Of a stretch of 64,000 nt of DNA, positions 9,322 to 18,063 are shown piece by piece. Source of the stretch: Microbacterium sp. zg-Y625 (GTDB taxonomy: Bacteria > Actinomycetota > Actinomycetes > Actinomycetales > Microbacteriaceae). Every line of letters begins with the position of its first letter. The stretch's first letter is position 1. The translations under genes were made by a program, and so were the position numbers. The notes beneath the pieces are model-generated. The model was not told where the DNA came from, made no database searches, and was given only the letters and a program-made list of their open reading frames with translations. The stretch lies in contig NZ_CP126740.1 of assembly GCF_030246925.1 (NCBI RefSeq), positions 2,170,001 through 2,234,000 of the forward strand, read 5' to 3'.

Positions 9322-10292
9322 TCGTCGCCATCACCGGCGCGTCCGGATACCTCGGGCGCGCGGTCGCCGCCGAGCTCGTCGCCGCCGGGCACGAGGTGCG
9401 ATCACTGCAGCGACGGCCGAGTCACGTCGATGGGGTCACCGACATCCTCGGCTCCATCACCGACCCCGAGGCCGTCGGTCGTCTCGTCGACGGCGCCGAG
9501 GGCGTTGTCCACTTGGCCGCGAAGGTGTCGCTGGCGGGAGACCCGGCTGAGTTCCACGAGGTCAACGTCGAGGGCACGCGTGCCCTGCTGGATGCCGCAG
9601 AGCGCGCCGGGGTGTCCCGCTTCGTGCAGGTGTCATCCCCCTCAGTCGCGCACGCCGGCATGGCACTGGCCGGGGTCGGCGCCGAACCGGCATCCCCCGC
9701 CCACGCCCGTGGCGAGTACGCGCGGACCAAGGCCGAGGGCGAGCTGATCGCCCTCGACCGCGACTCCCCCGCGATGCGCGTCGTGGCCGTTCGACCCCAC
9801 CTCGTCTGGGGTCCGGGCGACACCCAGCTGGTCGGCCGCATCGTGGACCGCGCACGGCGGGGACGCCTGCCGCTCCTCGACGGCGGGCGCGCGCTCATCG
9901 ACTCCACCTACATCGACAACGCCGCCACCGGCATCGTCGCGGCGCTTCACCGTGCCGACGAGGCGCACGGCCGCGCGTTCGTGATCACGAACGGCGAGCC
10001 GCGGCCGGTCGGGGAGCTACTGGCGGGCATCTGCCTCGCGGCGGGCGTCACCCCGCCGCGGTGGAGCGTGCCCTCGGGCCTCGCGCGCGCCGCCGGCTCG
10101 CTCATCGAGCGCGCCTGGGCGCTGCGGCCCGGAGCGGACGAGCCGCCCATGACGCGGTTCCTGGCCGAGCAGTTGTCGACCGCGCACTGGTTCGACCAGC
10201 GCGAGACCCGCCGGGCGCTCGCGTGGGCGCCGTCGGTGAGCATCGATGAAGGGCTGCGGCGGCTCGCGGCGCACGCGGCCGCGACCGCCTGA
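9318..10292 (+). CDS. oleD: OleD, 2-alkyl-3-ketoalkanoic acid reductase
   Basis: A 324-residue extended short-chain dehydrogenase. The NAD(P)-binding GASGYLG motif is at residues 7-13 and the catalytic YARTK (YxxxK) at about 134. The C-terminal half is the variable substrate domain. OleD reduces the beta-keto acid made by OleA to the beta-hydroxy acid used by OleC. The GTG at 9318 overlaps the oleBC stop by 4 bp, so the three genes form one tightly coupled operon covering all four Ole activities. The next gene converges 9 bp downstream. Confidence 0.92.
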   Translation: MIVAITGASGYLGRAVAAELVAAGHEVRSLQRRPSHVDGVTDILGSITDPEAVGRLVDGAEGVVHLAAKVSLAGDPAEFHEVNVEGTRALLDAAERAGVSRFVQVSSPSVAHAGMALAGVGAEPASPAHARGEYARTKAEGELIALDRDSPAMRVVAVRPHLVWGPGDTQLVGRIVDRARRGRLPLLDGGRALIDSTYIDNAATGIVAALHRADEAHGRAFVITNGEPRPVGELLAGICLAAGVTPPRWSVPSGLARAAGSLIERAWALRPGADEPPMTRFLAEQLSTAHWFDQRETRRALAWAPSVSIDEGLRRLAAHAAATA

Positions 10293-10300
10293 CGCCGGGG

Positions 10301-10594
10301 TCAGGCCAGCGAGAGGAAGAGCTTCTCCAGCTCCTCGGGGTTCGAGCTGCCCTCGGCGTCGGGGTCGTTCAGGCACTCCTTGAGCGCGGTGGAGATCACG
10401 AGGAACCCGGCGCGGTCGAGCGCCTTCGACACGGCCGAGAGCTGCTGCACGATATCGCGGCACGAGGCGTCGGACTCGACGGCGGCGATCACTGCGGCCA
10501 GCTGACCATGCGCACGGCGCAGCCGGTTGGCGATCTTGCGCTGGGCCTCGGGGTCGTGAATGGCGACGGCCGCGGCGGCGATGGAGTCGGTCAT
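10301..10594 (-). CDS. CsoR/CstR-family repressor, two-cysteine type
   Basis: A 97-residue all-helical repressor of the CsoR/RcnR/FrmR family. The first Cys (SCRDIV) and the second Cys (LKECL) are present, but the His four residues before the second Cys, a copper ligand in CsoR, is Ala. That leaves a Cys pair without the His, as in CstR-type persulfide sensors, and argues against copper sensing. The start ATG at 10594 has GGAAGG upstream. The two operators lie only in its own promoter region (10632-10670), so it should repress itself. No efflux pump or sulfurtransferase gene lies beside it, so its other targets are elsewhere. Confidence 0.85.
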   Translation of the reverse strand: MTDSIAAAAVAIHDPEAQRKIANRLRRAHGQLAAVIAAVESDASCRDIVQQLSAVSKALDRAGFLVISTALKECLNDPDAEGSSNPEELEKLFLSLA

Positions 10595-10631
10595 TGGGAG
10601 CCTTCCTCGGTGCAGCCGATGTGACATTCAC

Positions 10632-10670
10632 GATACCCCATGGGGTATCGGCATGATACCCCGGGGGTAT
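10632..10670. promoter_or_regulatory. Two CsoR/CstR operators
   Basis: Two palindromes of the family's known type, ATACCCC facing GGGGTAT, lie side by side: GATACCCCATGGGGTATC at 10632-10649 (a perfect 18-bp palindrome) and ATACCCC-G-GGGGTAT at 10656-10670. They sit 38-76 bp upstream of the repressor start codon and would allow two tetramers to bind. The gene on the other side points the same way and ends at 10700, so only the repressor gene is served. Confidence 0.9.
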
Positions 10671-10699
10671 ACCGCACCCCCGTCGAGCGAAGGACCGCG

Positions 10700-11359
10700 T
10701 CAGGCGGGGAACGCGCCCTCGTCGTCGAGAAACGGCCACGGCGCCCATAGCTCGTCGCGCGGCAAGAGCGGCGCCGCGACGAGCAGGCGGTCGGCGGGAT
10801 AGTCCTCGGCACGCCCCGATCCCGAAGACGATGCGACGCCCGGCTCGTCGAGGGAGAAGAACACCGACAGCTCGCGCCGCCGATCGATCCCCTCGGAGAA
10901 GCCGCCCTCGACCACGGTGCGCACCGTCCACTCCAGTTCGTCTGCACCCCGCTCCCACGTCTCATCGCACGCATCGCAGCCGCACACCGGGAACGGAAAG
11001 TCGTGCAGCAGCCCCGCGTGCAGGATCACACCGGGAAAGGCGGTGAACACGAACGTGAGCACGGCGGCATCCGGGTCGCGCGGCGACACCCGCACTGCCC
11101 GCGTCACCGATGCGGGCAGGCGCAGCAGGTCGTCGGATGCCGCAGGGTCGTCGACGACGGCGACGTCGAAGGTCTCGGCGAGCCAGGCGATGAGGGCGTC
11201 CGCGACGGCGTGCAGCGGGGCGAACCGCTCGCGGTTGCTCACGACGGAGTAGGAGTCCGACGGGGGCGACTGCTCCCACCGGTTGCCGTAGACGACGGTG
11301 GTGCCGGCGTCGTCGGTGAAGGTCTGCGGCGCAACGTCGGGCCGCACGTAGTCGGTCAT
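10700..11359 (-). CDS. Hypothetical protein with CGCDACDE motif (DUF6226-like)
   Basis: A 219-residue acidic soluble protein with no signal peptide or membrane segment. A CGCDACDE motif near residue 125 could bind metal. It resembles a family of actinobacterial proteins of unknown function that I recall as DUF6226, but I could not check this. ATG at 11359. It stands alone between the CsoR-type gene and a gene on the opposite strand. No function can be assigned. Confidence 0.7.
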   Translation of the reverse strand: MTDYVRPDVAPQTFTDDAGTTVVYGNRWEQSPPSDSYSVVSNRERFAPLHAVADALIAWLAETFDVAVVDDPAASDDLLRLPASVTRAVRVSPRDPDAAVLTFVFTAFPGVILHAGLLHDFPFPVCGCDACDETWERGADELEWTVRTVVEGGFSEGIDRRRELSVFFSLDEPGVASSSGSGRAEDYPADRLLVAAPLLPRDELWAPWPFLDDEGAFPA

Positions 11360-11506
11360 GCCGGAACCGTACCGCGCGCGTGCCGCGGCGTCACCCGGTC
11401 ACTCGGCGCCGTGGGCGTTCACCTGCTCGACGCCTCGCCGAAGCATTCGCGGCGACTCGCGGCCCGTTTCGCAGCGACGGCGCAAGGTGGCTAGCGTGGG
11501 CGGACG

Positions 11507-12121
11507 ATGAACGACGCGAACCCCGACCTCGACGCGCTGGCCGGATTCCTCGAGCATCTCGACCCGAGGGATGCCGCCGCGGCGGCGTTCGCGCGACACC
11601 TGCTCGACGCGGGCGCCGTCGTCCGCTCGCTCTGGGGACCGGTGCAGATGGACGTCCGCGGGCTCAGCGTGCAGCGCGGCGACATGATCGTGCGGTTCGG
11701 TGTGGAACGCGGCTTCTCCGACGGGGTGCTGATCGGCCGTGCGGATGCCGCGGACGAAAGCGGCCTGCGCCCGATCGCGCTCGCGGTGTTCGCATGGGCG
11801 CGCGCGAACGGCATCCCGTTGCAGCTCGACGACCCCGACGGCATCGAGGTGGATCTGGTCACGGTCGGCATCCCCGCCCTCGACTGGGTCGGCGCCGGAA
11901 ACGACGACGCCGTGCACCGGGTGCACCGCGCGTGGTTCGAGCACCGACGGCGGCTCGACCGGCTGCAAGGACGCACGCGAGGGCGACCGAGCGACGTCGA
12001 CTTGCGCGCGGTGATCGCGGACGGTGTCGCCGCGCTCGAGGCCGCCGCTCCCCGGGCGGTGCCGTCGCGACCGACTCAGGACCCGGCCGCCGACCCGGCA
12101 TCGAGCCCCCGCACGGTGTAG
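11507..12121 (+). CDS. Hypothetical protein, 204 residues
   Basis: A soluble protein with regular alpha-helical and hydrophobic patterning and a low-complexity Pro/Ser/Ala C-terminal tail from about residue 180. No motif I recognise. Codon use matches the surrounding backbone genes, and the GGATGCC heptamer occurs in it, so it looks native. The start ATG at 11507 has only a weak upstream purine run. Its last 46 bp overlap the convergent gene on the other strand. Function unknown. Confidence 0.65.
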   Translation: MNDANPDLDALAGFLEHLDPRDAAAAAFARHLLDAGAVVRSLWGPVQMDVRGLSVQRGDMIVRFGVERGFSDGVLIGRADAADESGLRPIALAVFAWARANGIPLQLDDPDGIEVDLVTVGIPALDWVGAGNDDAVHRVHRAWFEHRRRLDRLQGRTRGRPSDVDLRAVIADGVAALEAAAPRAVPSRPTQDPAADPASSPRTV

Positions 12122-12378
12122 CGACGCTCGATGCCGGCGGTGGCAGCACCCCACTCACTGGCATGGACACGCGCCTGGTGTTCGCGGAACGACGCCCCGT
12201 CCGCGAACCGTTCGGCCACGTCCCACACCCACGGGACAGCTGACGCGACGACGTCGAAGGCGAGGCATCCGGGCTCGGCGCGGGTGAGGGCGACGTGGCG
12301 AGCGAGATGCTCCCGCACCAGCGCGTCCTCTTCGGCGGTACGGCAGATGAGCTGGCCGGTGAGCTGCACGTCGGGCAT
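12076..12378 (-). CDS. Antibiotic-biosynthesis-monooxygenase (ABM)-like small protein
   Basis: A 100-residue ferredoxin-like fold protein of the ABM/quinol monooxygenase type. It has the usual pattern: an N-terminal strand, a helix containing VREHLARHV, the TRAEPGCLAFDV segment, and a late helix with FREHQARVHASEW. Members act on quinols or haem, or simply protect against reactive compounds; the substrate cannot be told here. ATG at 12378. The 3' end overlaps the convergent hypothetical gene by 46 bp. Confidence 0.8.
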   Translation of the reverse strand: MPDVQLTGQLICRTAEEDALVREHLARHVALTRAEPGCLAFDVVASAVPWVWDVAERFADGASFREHQARVHASEWGAATAGIERRYTVRGLDAGSAAGS

Positions 12379-12471
12379 GCGTTCAGGTTACGGGCCACCC
12401 CGGCGGGACCCCGCGAGCACCTCCCGCAGGTACCGCCCGGTGACGCTGTCGGGGAGGGTCGAGCGCCCGGA

Positions 12472-12681
12472 TCAGCCCTCGCCGGCGCCGACGACCGGCG
12501 CCTCGCCACCGAGCGCGGTGGTGACCAGATGCGTCAGATCGACCGAGAAGGTCGGTCGCGCGGTGATGTCGCCCGGGTGCGGGGTGTTCATGTCGTTCCC
12601 CGTGGCGATCCGCGCGCGGTGACCCGGCGCCACGGTGTGCGATGCCGGCGCCCGCGAGCCGGCCGGGTTGGGGCTACTCAT
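12472..12681 (-). CDS. Small hypothetical protein, translationally coupled
   Basis: A 69-residue protein of unknown function. The start ATG (12681) lies within the last codons of the membrane-protein gene upstream (ATGAGTAG), which suggests translational coupling and is the main reason to believe it. It has no cysteine and no membrane segment. The C-terminal half (THLVTTALGG and on) looks ordered. It could also be a spurious frame. Confidence 0.45.
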   Translation of the reverse strand: MSSPNPAGSRAPASHTVAPGHRARIATGNDMNTPHPGDITARPTFSVDLTHLVTTALGGEAPVVGAGEG

Positions 12682-13369
12682 CGCCATCGAACATCCCCCC
12701 ATCCAGGATGCGGTTGTAGCGCAGCCGCAGCGCGCGCTCCGTGCTGGCCGCCAGGCCTGCCACGACGAGCGAGATGTTCAGCCATGCCGGCAGGCGGATT
12801 GGGCTCGCGAACGTGCCGATCCGCTCCGCGATCAACGGGAACTGCGTGACGGTCTCGATGAGCTGCGGCACCGCGAGGGCCAGAGCCACGACGAGCACGA
12901 TCATCGAGGCGGCGCTGATCGCGTGGCTGAGCGCCGGGGCGGTCCGATCCAGCCGTGCGCGCCGACCCTCAGCGGACGCCGGGTCGGGGGTCAGCTGCCG
13001 TTCGGACCCGTCGAACGCGACGTAGTGCGCGCGGCGCAGGCCGAAGCCGCTGGTCACGACCTCGATGCGCCCGCCCGGCACCGGGAATGCCCCCGGAAGC
13101 CGCGACCGGCCAGCATGGCGCCCGTCGCGGTAGAGGTCGGCCCACACCACGCCGTCGTCGTCTCCCCCGTGCCGCACGTCGACCGACCACGTCTCGGGCC
13201 GGCCGCCGGGATCGATGAGGCGGAGATGAAAGAGGGAGCGCGCGAAGGACTGCCACCAGCGATAAGGCGGCAGCGGGTGTCCGTCGCCGGCGGCGGAATG
13301 GCCCGAGGGGCGGCGCTTACCGCTCCAAGCCATTCCGCCATCCAGCGGCCCGTCGGATTGCGAAGTCAT
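12674..13369 (-). CDS. Membrane protein with two C-terminal helices
   Basis: A 231-residue protein with a soluble N-terminal region of about 140 residues and two membrane helices near residues 148-172 and 190-212. The N-terminal part contains beta-rich segments (ETWSVDVRHGG and IEVVTSGF) that look like an intracellular sensor or assembly domain, but I do not recognise a family. It starts 7 bp after the stop of the small multidrug-export-like gene and is probably in its operon. Function unknown. Confidence 0.7.
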   Translation of the reverse strand: MTSQSDGPLDGGMAWSGKRRPSGHSAAGDGHPLPPYRWWQSFARSLFHLRLIDPGGRPETWSVDVRHGGDDDGVVWADLYRDGRHAGRSRLPGAFPVPGGRIEVVTSGFGLRRAHYVAFDGSERQLTPDPASAEGRRARLDRTAPALSHAISAASMIVLVVALALAVPQLIETVTQFPLIAERIGTFASPIRLPAWLNISLVVAGLAASTERALRLRYNRILDGGMFDGDE

Positions 13370-13376
13370 CGCCGCG

Positions 13377-13961
13377 TCACACCCCCACGACGTAGGTGAG
13401 GGCGAGCCAAAACCCGACCGTGGTCACCGTCGTCCAGAGGACGATAGCGACCGCCTGCCAGAGCAGCACCCACGCCTTCGAGGTCCCCGCGGCGACGAGC
13501 ATGGCGGAGGTGAACTGGGTCGGGATCGCGAGGGGACCGAGGATGCTCGCCCCCGGCACGCCGAAGCGCACGAGCCACGTCTTGAAGCGCTGGCGCCCCT
13601 TGGATTCGGGCTTGGCGGATGCCGGCGGCTCGATGACCGCGGCGTCCCCCGCGTCCTCGAGACCGGCCAGCGACGAAGCGCCCACGGTCGCGCCGACCCG
13701 CGCTCTGCTGCGGTTGACGACGGCGGTGCGTGCCTGCGAAGTGAGCAGCACGATGATCAGCACGGTCAGGAAGTTGCCCGCAACCGCGGCCGCTGCCGCG
13801 GCGACCGGGTGCATCCCACCGATCATGCCGATCACCGCCCCCACCTCCCCCTCGACCATGGGGATCGCGGCGGCGAGTGCGACGATCAGGGGCTTGACCA
13901 GGTCGGGCACCTGAGTGGCCAGCTCCTGCAGGTTGAGGATGAGTTCTTGCACGGGGTTCAT
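13377..13961 (-). CDS. Small multidrug-export-like membrane protein
   Basis: A 194-residue integral membrane protein with helices near residues 22-48, 50-75, 130-150 and 165-190. A polar linker of about 45 residues sits between the second and third. The conserved FGVPGASILGPLAIPTQFTS segment is typical of proteins annotated as small multidrug efflux (Sm_multidrug_ex, DedA-like). The true activity of this family is uncertain. ATG at 13961 with AAAGGAA upstream. It lies 59 bp downstream of a MerR gene on the same strand, so that regulator may control it. Confidence 0.7.
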   Translation of the reverse strand: MNPVQELILNLQELATQVPDLVKPLIVALAAAIPMVEGEVGAVIGMIGGMHPVAAAAAAVAGNFLTVLIIVLLTSQARTAVVNRSRARVGATVGASSLAGLEDAGDAAVIEPPASAKPESKGRQRFKTWLVRFGVPGASILGPLAIPTQFTSAMLVAAGTSKAWVLLWQAVAIVLWTTVTTVGFWLALTYVVGV

Positions 13962-14019
13962 GACGCGTTCCTTTTCTGTTGTGGGTGGGTGTGGGGCTGA
14001 GCCAGTAGAGACCGTGTTG

Positions 14020-14808
14020 TCACGACAAGGTCAAGTCGTCGGGGTGGCCAGGCGCCTCGGCGTCGTCGCCCGTCGCCGCGGCCGCCTGCAGGCGCTCTTG
14101 CGCGAGCATGCCGGCGCGGCCGAGCACATCGATCTGGGCGGAGTTGTACAGCTCCCCCACCGCCTCGATGAACGTCTGGCGCGTGGCGCGGGCGCTGCGC
14201 GACACGTGCGCTGCGGGATCGGAGAGCCACGGGTAGTCGATGAGGTTCTGCGCCAGGGTGGGCGCAAGGCGTTCGGCGAGCCGCTGTCGGGTCGCCTCGT
14301 CGGCATCGGGCGTCAGGGCGGTGATCTCGGCGCCGACCGCGGCGGCCGCGGCATCCACCTCGACCATCCGTCGCAGGTCGGCCAGCGCACCGTCGTCGTA
14401 GAAACGCGTGTAGATGTGGAGGATCGAGCTGTCCGCCTCGGACAGGTGCGCCGCGACCGACGCGAATCCGGCGGGCGCGTCCGCCGGCGCGTCGTCGCGC
14501 AGAATCGCCGCGATATCGGCGCGTGCCTGCTGCAGGCGCTCGATGTTGGCGGCCAGTTCGGCATCCACCGCCCGCAGCGCGTCCGGTCCGCTCTCACCCA
14601 CGCCCATCGAGCCCACCTGCGAGAGCGGGATGCCCAGCTGCGCCAGCCGGCGGATGCGCAGCAGGCGCACGAGATGGTGCACCCCGTACTGCTTGTAGCC
14701 GTTGTAGCGGCGTTCGGGCTCGTCAAGCAGGCCCAGGCGGTGATAGTGCCGGATCGTGTTCACGGTCGTGCCCGCCAGGTCCGCGAGCTCGCGGGTGCTC
14801 CACGCCAT
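14020..14808 (-). CDS. MerR-family transcriptional regulator
   Basis: A 262-residue protein with the N-terminal MerR winged helix (TRELADLAGTTVNTIRHYHR, residues 5-24, and YGVHHLVRLLRIRRLAQLG), a dimer helix, and a long C-terminal domain of about 150 residues resembling TipAS-like effector domains. There is no conserved metal-binding cysteine set, so an organic effector is more likely than a metal. ATG at 14808 with AGGAG 8 bp upstream. The gene starts 9 bp after a small membrane protein gene and precedes the multidrug-export-like gene, suggesting control of its own operon. Confidence 0.88.
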   Translation of the reverse strand: MAWSTRELADLAGTTVNTIRHYHRLGLLDEPERRYNGYKQYGVHHLVRLLRIRRLAQLGIPLSQVGSMGVGESGPDALRAVDAELAANIERLQQARADIAAILRDDAPADAPAGFASVAAHLSEADSSILHIYTRFYDDGALADLRRMVEVDAAAAAVGAEITALTPDADEATRQRLAERLAPTLAQNLIDYPWLSDPAAHVSRSARATRQTFIEAVGELYNSAQIDVLGRAGMLAQERLQAAAATGDDAEAPGHPDDLTLS

Positions 14809-14817
14809 GAGATGCTC

Positions 14818-15063
14818 CTAGCGCTGGAAGCCGGCGGCGCGCGTGGCGCTCTGCCGGACGGCGGTTCGCGCCGAGGCGTTGGCACTCGAGGCCGACATGC
14901 CCAGCAGGATGCCGCCGAGCGCGGCCGCCAGGCTGATCGCACCGGCGTACCGGGTGTCGGGATCGGGCTGAGCAGCCGGGGCCCGGGTGACCGGGCCCAC
15001 CGGCGGCGCGAGGCGCTTTCGGGCGGTTGCGCCGGGAATCGATGTGGGCGATTGTGTACTCAT
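14818..15063 (-). CDS. Small membrane protein, 81 residues
   Basis: A short protein with a Pro/Ala-rich N-terminal half and one hydrophobic segment near residues 40-60 (GAISLAAALGGILLG), then a basic tail. ATG at 15063 with AAAGGA at suitable spacing. It is the first gene of the MerR operon and is divergent from the LuxR-type regulator, with a 160-bp promoter region between them. No family recognised. Confidence 0.65.
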   Translation of the reverse strand: MSTQSPTSIPGATARKRLAPPVGPVTRAPAAQPDPDTRYAGAISLAAALGGILLGMSASSANASARTAVRQSATRAAGFQR

Positions 15064-15223
15064 CAGGGGATCCTTTCTGGACTGTCCCGTCAGGCTCTCA
15101 CCGCCCCCCACACCATCGCGTCGGTGAGCACCCCTACATACGCAGCCGGTTACGCCGGATCGGCGTTGTTCGCGTCGGTGACCATCACCTAGTACGGTGG
15201 CGACACTCCCGAACGGAGCGACA

Positions 15224-17977
15224 GTGGCGCACCTCTTGGGCCGCCGCGCCGAGCGCGAAGCGGTCGACGCACTCCTCTCCCGCGCGCGCGCCGGGCGCAG
15301 CGGGTCGCTCGTGGTGCGCGGCGAAGCCGGCATCGGAAAGACGGCGCTGCTCGAGCACGCCCGCGCCGCCGCGCGATCAACGGGGTTCCGTGTGGAGGTC
15401 TCGGTCGGCGTGGAGTCGGAGTCGCAGTTCGCGTTCGCCGGTCTGCACCAGTTGTGCGCGTCGCTGCTGCATCACGCGAGTGCCCTGCCCGAACCGCAGC
15501 AGCGCGCGCTGGCCGTGGCGTTCGGTCAGCAGGCGGGCGACCCTCCCGACCGCTTTCTGGTGGGGCTCGCGACGCTCAGCCTGCTGGCCGAGGTGGCGGA
15601 AGCGGCGCCGCTGCTGTGCCTCGTCGACGACGCGCAGTGGCTCGACGACGCATCCGCGCAGGTGCTCGCGTTCGTGGCGCGACGGGTGTCTGCCGAGCGG
15701 ATCGCGCTCGTGTTCGCCGTACGTGACCCGGCGCGAGGGGATGCCGCAGCCGAGCCCGCCGCGCTGGCCGGCTTGCCGGAGGTACGCCTCGACGGTCTCG
15801 GCGAGGCGCATGCGCGGGAACTGCTGACGTCGGCGCTGCCCGCTCCCCTCGACGAGAGGGTCTTCGAGCGGATCATCGCGGAGTCATACGGCAATCCGCT
15901 GGCGCTGCTGGAGCTGCCCCTGAGCGCGCCGGCCGCCCAGCTGGCAGGCGGATACGAGCTGCCGAGCGCCCTGGATGTGCCGCGCCGCCTCGAAGAGAGC
16001 TTCCGCCGTCGCTCCCATAGCCTGCCCGTCGACACGCGGCTGCTGCTGCTCACCGCGGCGGCAGAGCCCACCGGCGATGCGGCGCTGCTGCGCCGCGCGG
16101 CGGCGCTGCTGGGGGTTGCCGATGACGCGCTCGGACCCGCTGAAGCCGCCGGGCTGCTGAAGGTCAACGGCCGGGTAAGGTTCCGGCATCCACTCGTGCG
16201 TTCGGCGATCTACCGCGACGCGGCGCCCCCCGATGTGCGCCGCGCGCATGAGGCGCTGGCGGCGGCCACCGACGCCGACGTCGACCCCGATCGGCGCGCG
16301 TGGCACCGCGCGCAGGCGGTGCTGGGCACCGACGAGCATGTCGCCGCGGAGCTGGAGCGGTCGGCCGGCCGAGCGCGCGCCCGCGGCGGGCTGGCCGCAT
16401 CGGCGGCGTTCATGCAGCAGGCGGCGGCGCTGACTCCCGACCCCGCCACCCGAGCCGGCCGGGCGCTCGAAGCCGCGTACGCCAAGCACGAGGCCGGCGC
16501 GTCCGAAGCGGCATCCGAACTGCTGGCGATGGCCGCCGCGGGGCCGCTCGACGCGTTGCGGCGGGCCCGCGTCGAGCTGCTGCGCGCGCGGATCGCGTAC
16601 CACGTCACACGCGACGGTGAGGGGCCGGTGATGCTGTTGAAGGCGGCCGAGAGCCTTGCCCGCCTGCATCCGGCGCTCTCACGCGAAACCTACCTCGACG
16701 CACTCGACGCCGCGATCAGCACCGGCGACCCCGGGATGGGCTCCGCGGTGCGGGACGTGGCTGAGGCCGCCCGCAGGGCACCCGTCCCCCCTGGGCCACC
16801 ACGACCGGTGGATCTGCTGCTCGACGGGCTGGTGACCACGTTCACCCGGGGGTACGCGGCGGGCGTGCCGGAGTTGCGGCAGGCGCTGGCCGCATTCTGC
16901 GACGGCGTAAGCGGTGACCCGGCGACCGACGCAGACATCCGCCGCTGGGGATGGCTCGCGGCGCGGACGGCGATGACGGTCTTCGACGAGGACCTCTTCT
17001 TCACGCTCGGCGCGCACCATATGCGGTCGGCCCGTGAAGCCGGCGCGCTGGCCACGCTCCCCGCGGCTCTCCTCGTCCAGTCCGTCATGCTCGTGCTCTC
17101 CGGTGAGTTCACCCGGGCGGCCGAGCAGACCGAGGCCGCAGCGGCCACCAAGGCCGGACTCCACCTTCACACGCGCCTCATCCTGGCTGCGTGGCGCGGC
17201 CATGCCGAAGAGGCCGCGGAGATCACCTCAATGATCGGCCAGGCGGGCCCCGCCCGCGGGCGCAGCGCCGAGATGACCATTGCCGGGTACGCCTTGGCGG
17301 TGTTGCACAACGGTTCGGGCAACTACGCGGCGGCACAGAGCGCCGCGGCACGGGGCATCGAATCCGAAGGCCTGAAGTACAACAACCTCATCTACTCCGA
17401 ACTCATCGAGGCGGCCAGCCGTTCCGGCCAGCCCGAGAGCGCGACCGAAGCACTCGCAGAGCTCACCGCACGAGCGAACGCCGCCGGCACCCCCTGGGCC
17501 CTCGGACTGGCCGCCCGTTCGCGCGCGATGACCACCACCGGGCCGGACGCCGAGGACCACTACCGCGAGGCGATCGACCACCTCGCGCGCAGCCGCATGG
17601 CGGCCCACCTGGCCCGCACGCACCTCGTCTACGGCGAGTGGCTGCGCCGTGAGGGCCGGCGCCAGGACGCCCGCGAACAGCTGCGCACCGCCCACGACAT
17701 GCTGACGACCATGGGCGCCGAGGCGTTCGCCGAGCGCGCCGCCCGCGAGCTGCGTGCCACGGGCGAGCACCCGCAGAAGCGCACCGCCAAGCCGACCGAT
17801 GCCCTCACCGCGCAGGAGCTGCACATCGCCCGGCTGGTGGCGGCGGGCGCGACGTCACGGGAGGTGGGTACGCAGCTGTTCCTCAGCCCGCGCACGATCG
17901 AGGCGCACCTGCGCAACATCTTCCGCAAGCTCGGCATCACCTCCCGCCGGCAGCTGCGCGAGATGCCGCTCTCCTGA
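15224..17977 (+). CDS. Large AAA-type LuxR-family transcriptional regulator
   Basis: A 917-residue regulator of the LAL/MalT-like type. Walker A GEAGIGKT is at residues 33-40 and Walker B LCLVDDAQWLD near 145. A long TPR-like helical middle follows, then a C-terminal LuxR helix-turn-helix (LTAQELHIARLVAAGATSRE, then SPRTIEAHLRNIFRKLGI) at about 855-910. Such proteins are ATP-dependent activators triggered by a small molecule or protein. GTG 15224 is chosen because GGAG precedes it at good spacing; an upstream GTG at 15197 has no site. It may activate the downstream genes that share a common upstream element. Confidence 0.9.
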   Translation: MAHLLGRRAEREAVDALLSRARAGRSGSLVVRGEAGIGKTALLEHARAAARSTGFRVEVSVGVESESQFAFAGLHQLCASLLHHASALPEPQQRALAVAFGQQAGDPPDRFLVGLATLSLLAEVAEAAPLLCLVDDAQWLDDASAQVLAFVARRVSAERIALVFAVRDPARGDAAAEPAALAGLPEVRLDGLGEAHARELLTSALPAPLDERVFERIIAESYGNPLALLELPLSAPAAQLAGGYELPSALDVPRRLEESFRRRSHSLPVDTRLLLLTAAAEPTGDAALLRRAAALLGVADDALGPAEAAGLLKVNGRVRFRHPLVRSAIYRDAAPPDVRRAHEALAAATDADVDPDRRAWHRAQAVLGTDEHVAAELERSAGRARARGGLAASAAFMQQAAALTPDPATRAGRALEAAYAKHEAGASEAASELLAMAAAGPLDALRRARVELLRARIAYHVTRDGEGPVMLLKAAESLARLHPALSRETYLDALDAAISTGDPGMGSAVRDVAEAARRAPVPPGPPRPVDLLLDGLVTTFTRGYAAGVPELRQALAAFCDGVSGDPATDADIRRWGWLAARTAMTVFDEDLFFTLGAHHMRSAREAGALATLPAALLVQSVMLVLSGEFTRAAEQTEAAAATKAGLHLHTRLILAAWRGHAEEAAEITSMIGQAGPARGRSAEMTIAGYALAVLHNGSGNYAAAQSAAARGIESEGLKYNNLIYSELIEAASRSGQPESATEALAELTARANAAGTPWALGLAARSRAMTTTGPDAEDHYREAIDHLARSRMAAHLARTHLVYGEWLRREGRRQDAREQLRTAHDMLTTMGAEAFAERAARELRATGEHPQKRTAKPTDALTAQELHIARLVAAGATSREVGTQLFLSPRTIEAHLRNIFRKLGITSRRQLREMPLS

Positions 17978-17995
17978 CCCCGTTCCGCGCCCCTG

Positions 17996-18035
17996 TTGAC
18001 CCGGTGCCGGGTACAGGGTGTGGAGTGGGTCCCAC
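17996..18035 (+). promoter_or_regulatory. Shared promoter-like element, copy A
   Basis: Forty bases beginning with a -35-like TTGACC and containing ACAGGGTGT and the palindrome GTGGGTCCCAC (18025-18035). It lies 28 bp before the start of the NAD(P)-binding protein gene. Without gaps it matches copy C (24795-24834) at 30 of 40 positions and copy B (19958-19997) at 27 of 40. The shared core is TTGAC, GT at positions 9-10, and GGTGT at 22-26. Confidence 0.7.
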
Positions 18036-18063
18036 GTCGTCCGCGACACAAGGGAGCACGTGC

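Noticed and set aside
10301..10594. Calling the CsoR-family gene a copper sensor
   Set aside because: The His ligand four residues before the second Cys is Ala, so the copper site is incomplete.
12380..12460. Possible 3' remnant of a UvrA-like gene (minus strand TGRYLREVLAG before a stop)
   Set aside because: The stretch is about 25 codons long, the motif is short and no upstream homology is seen, so it could be chance.
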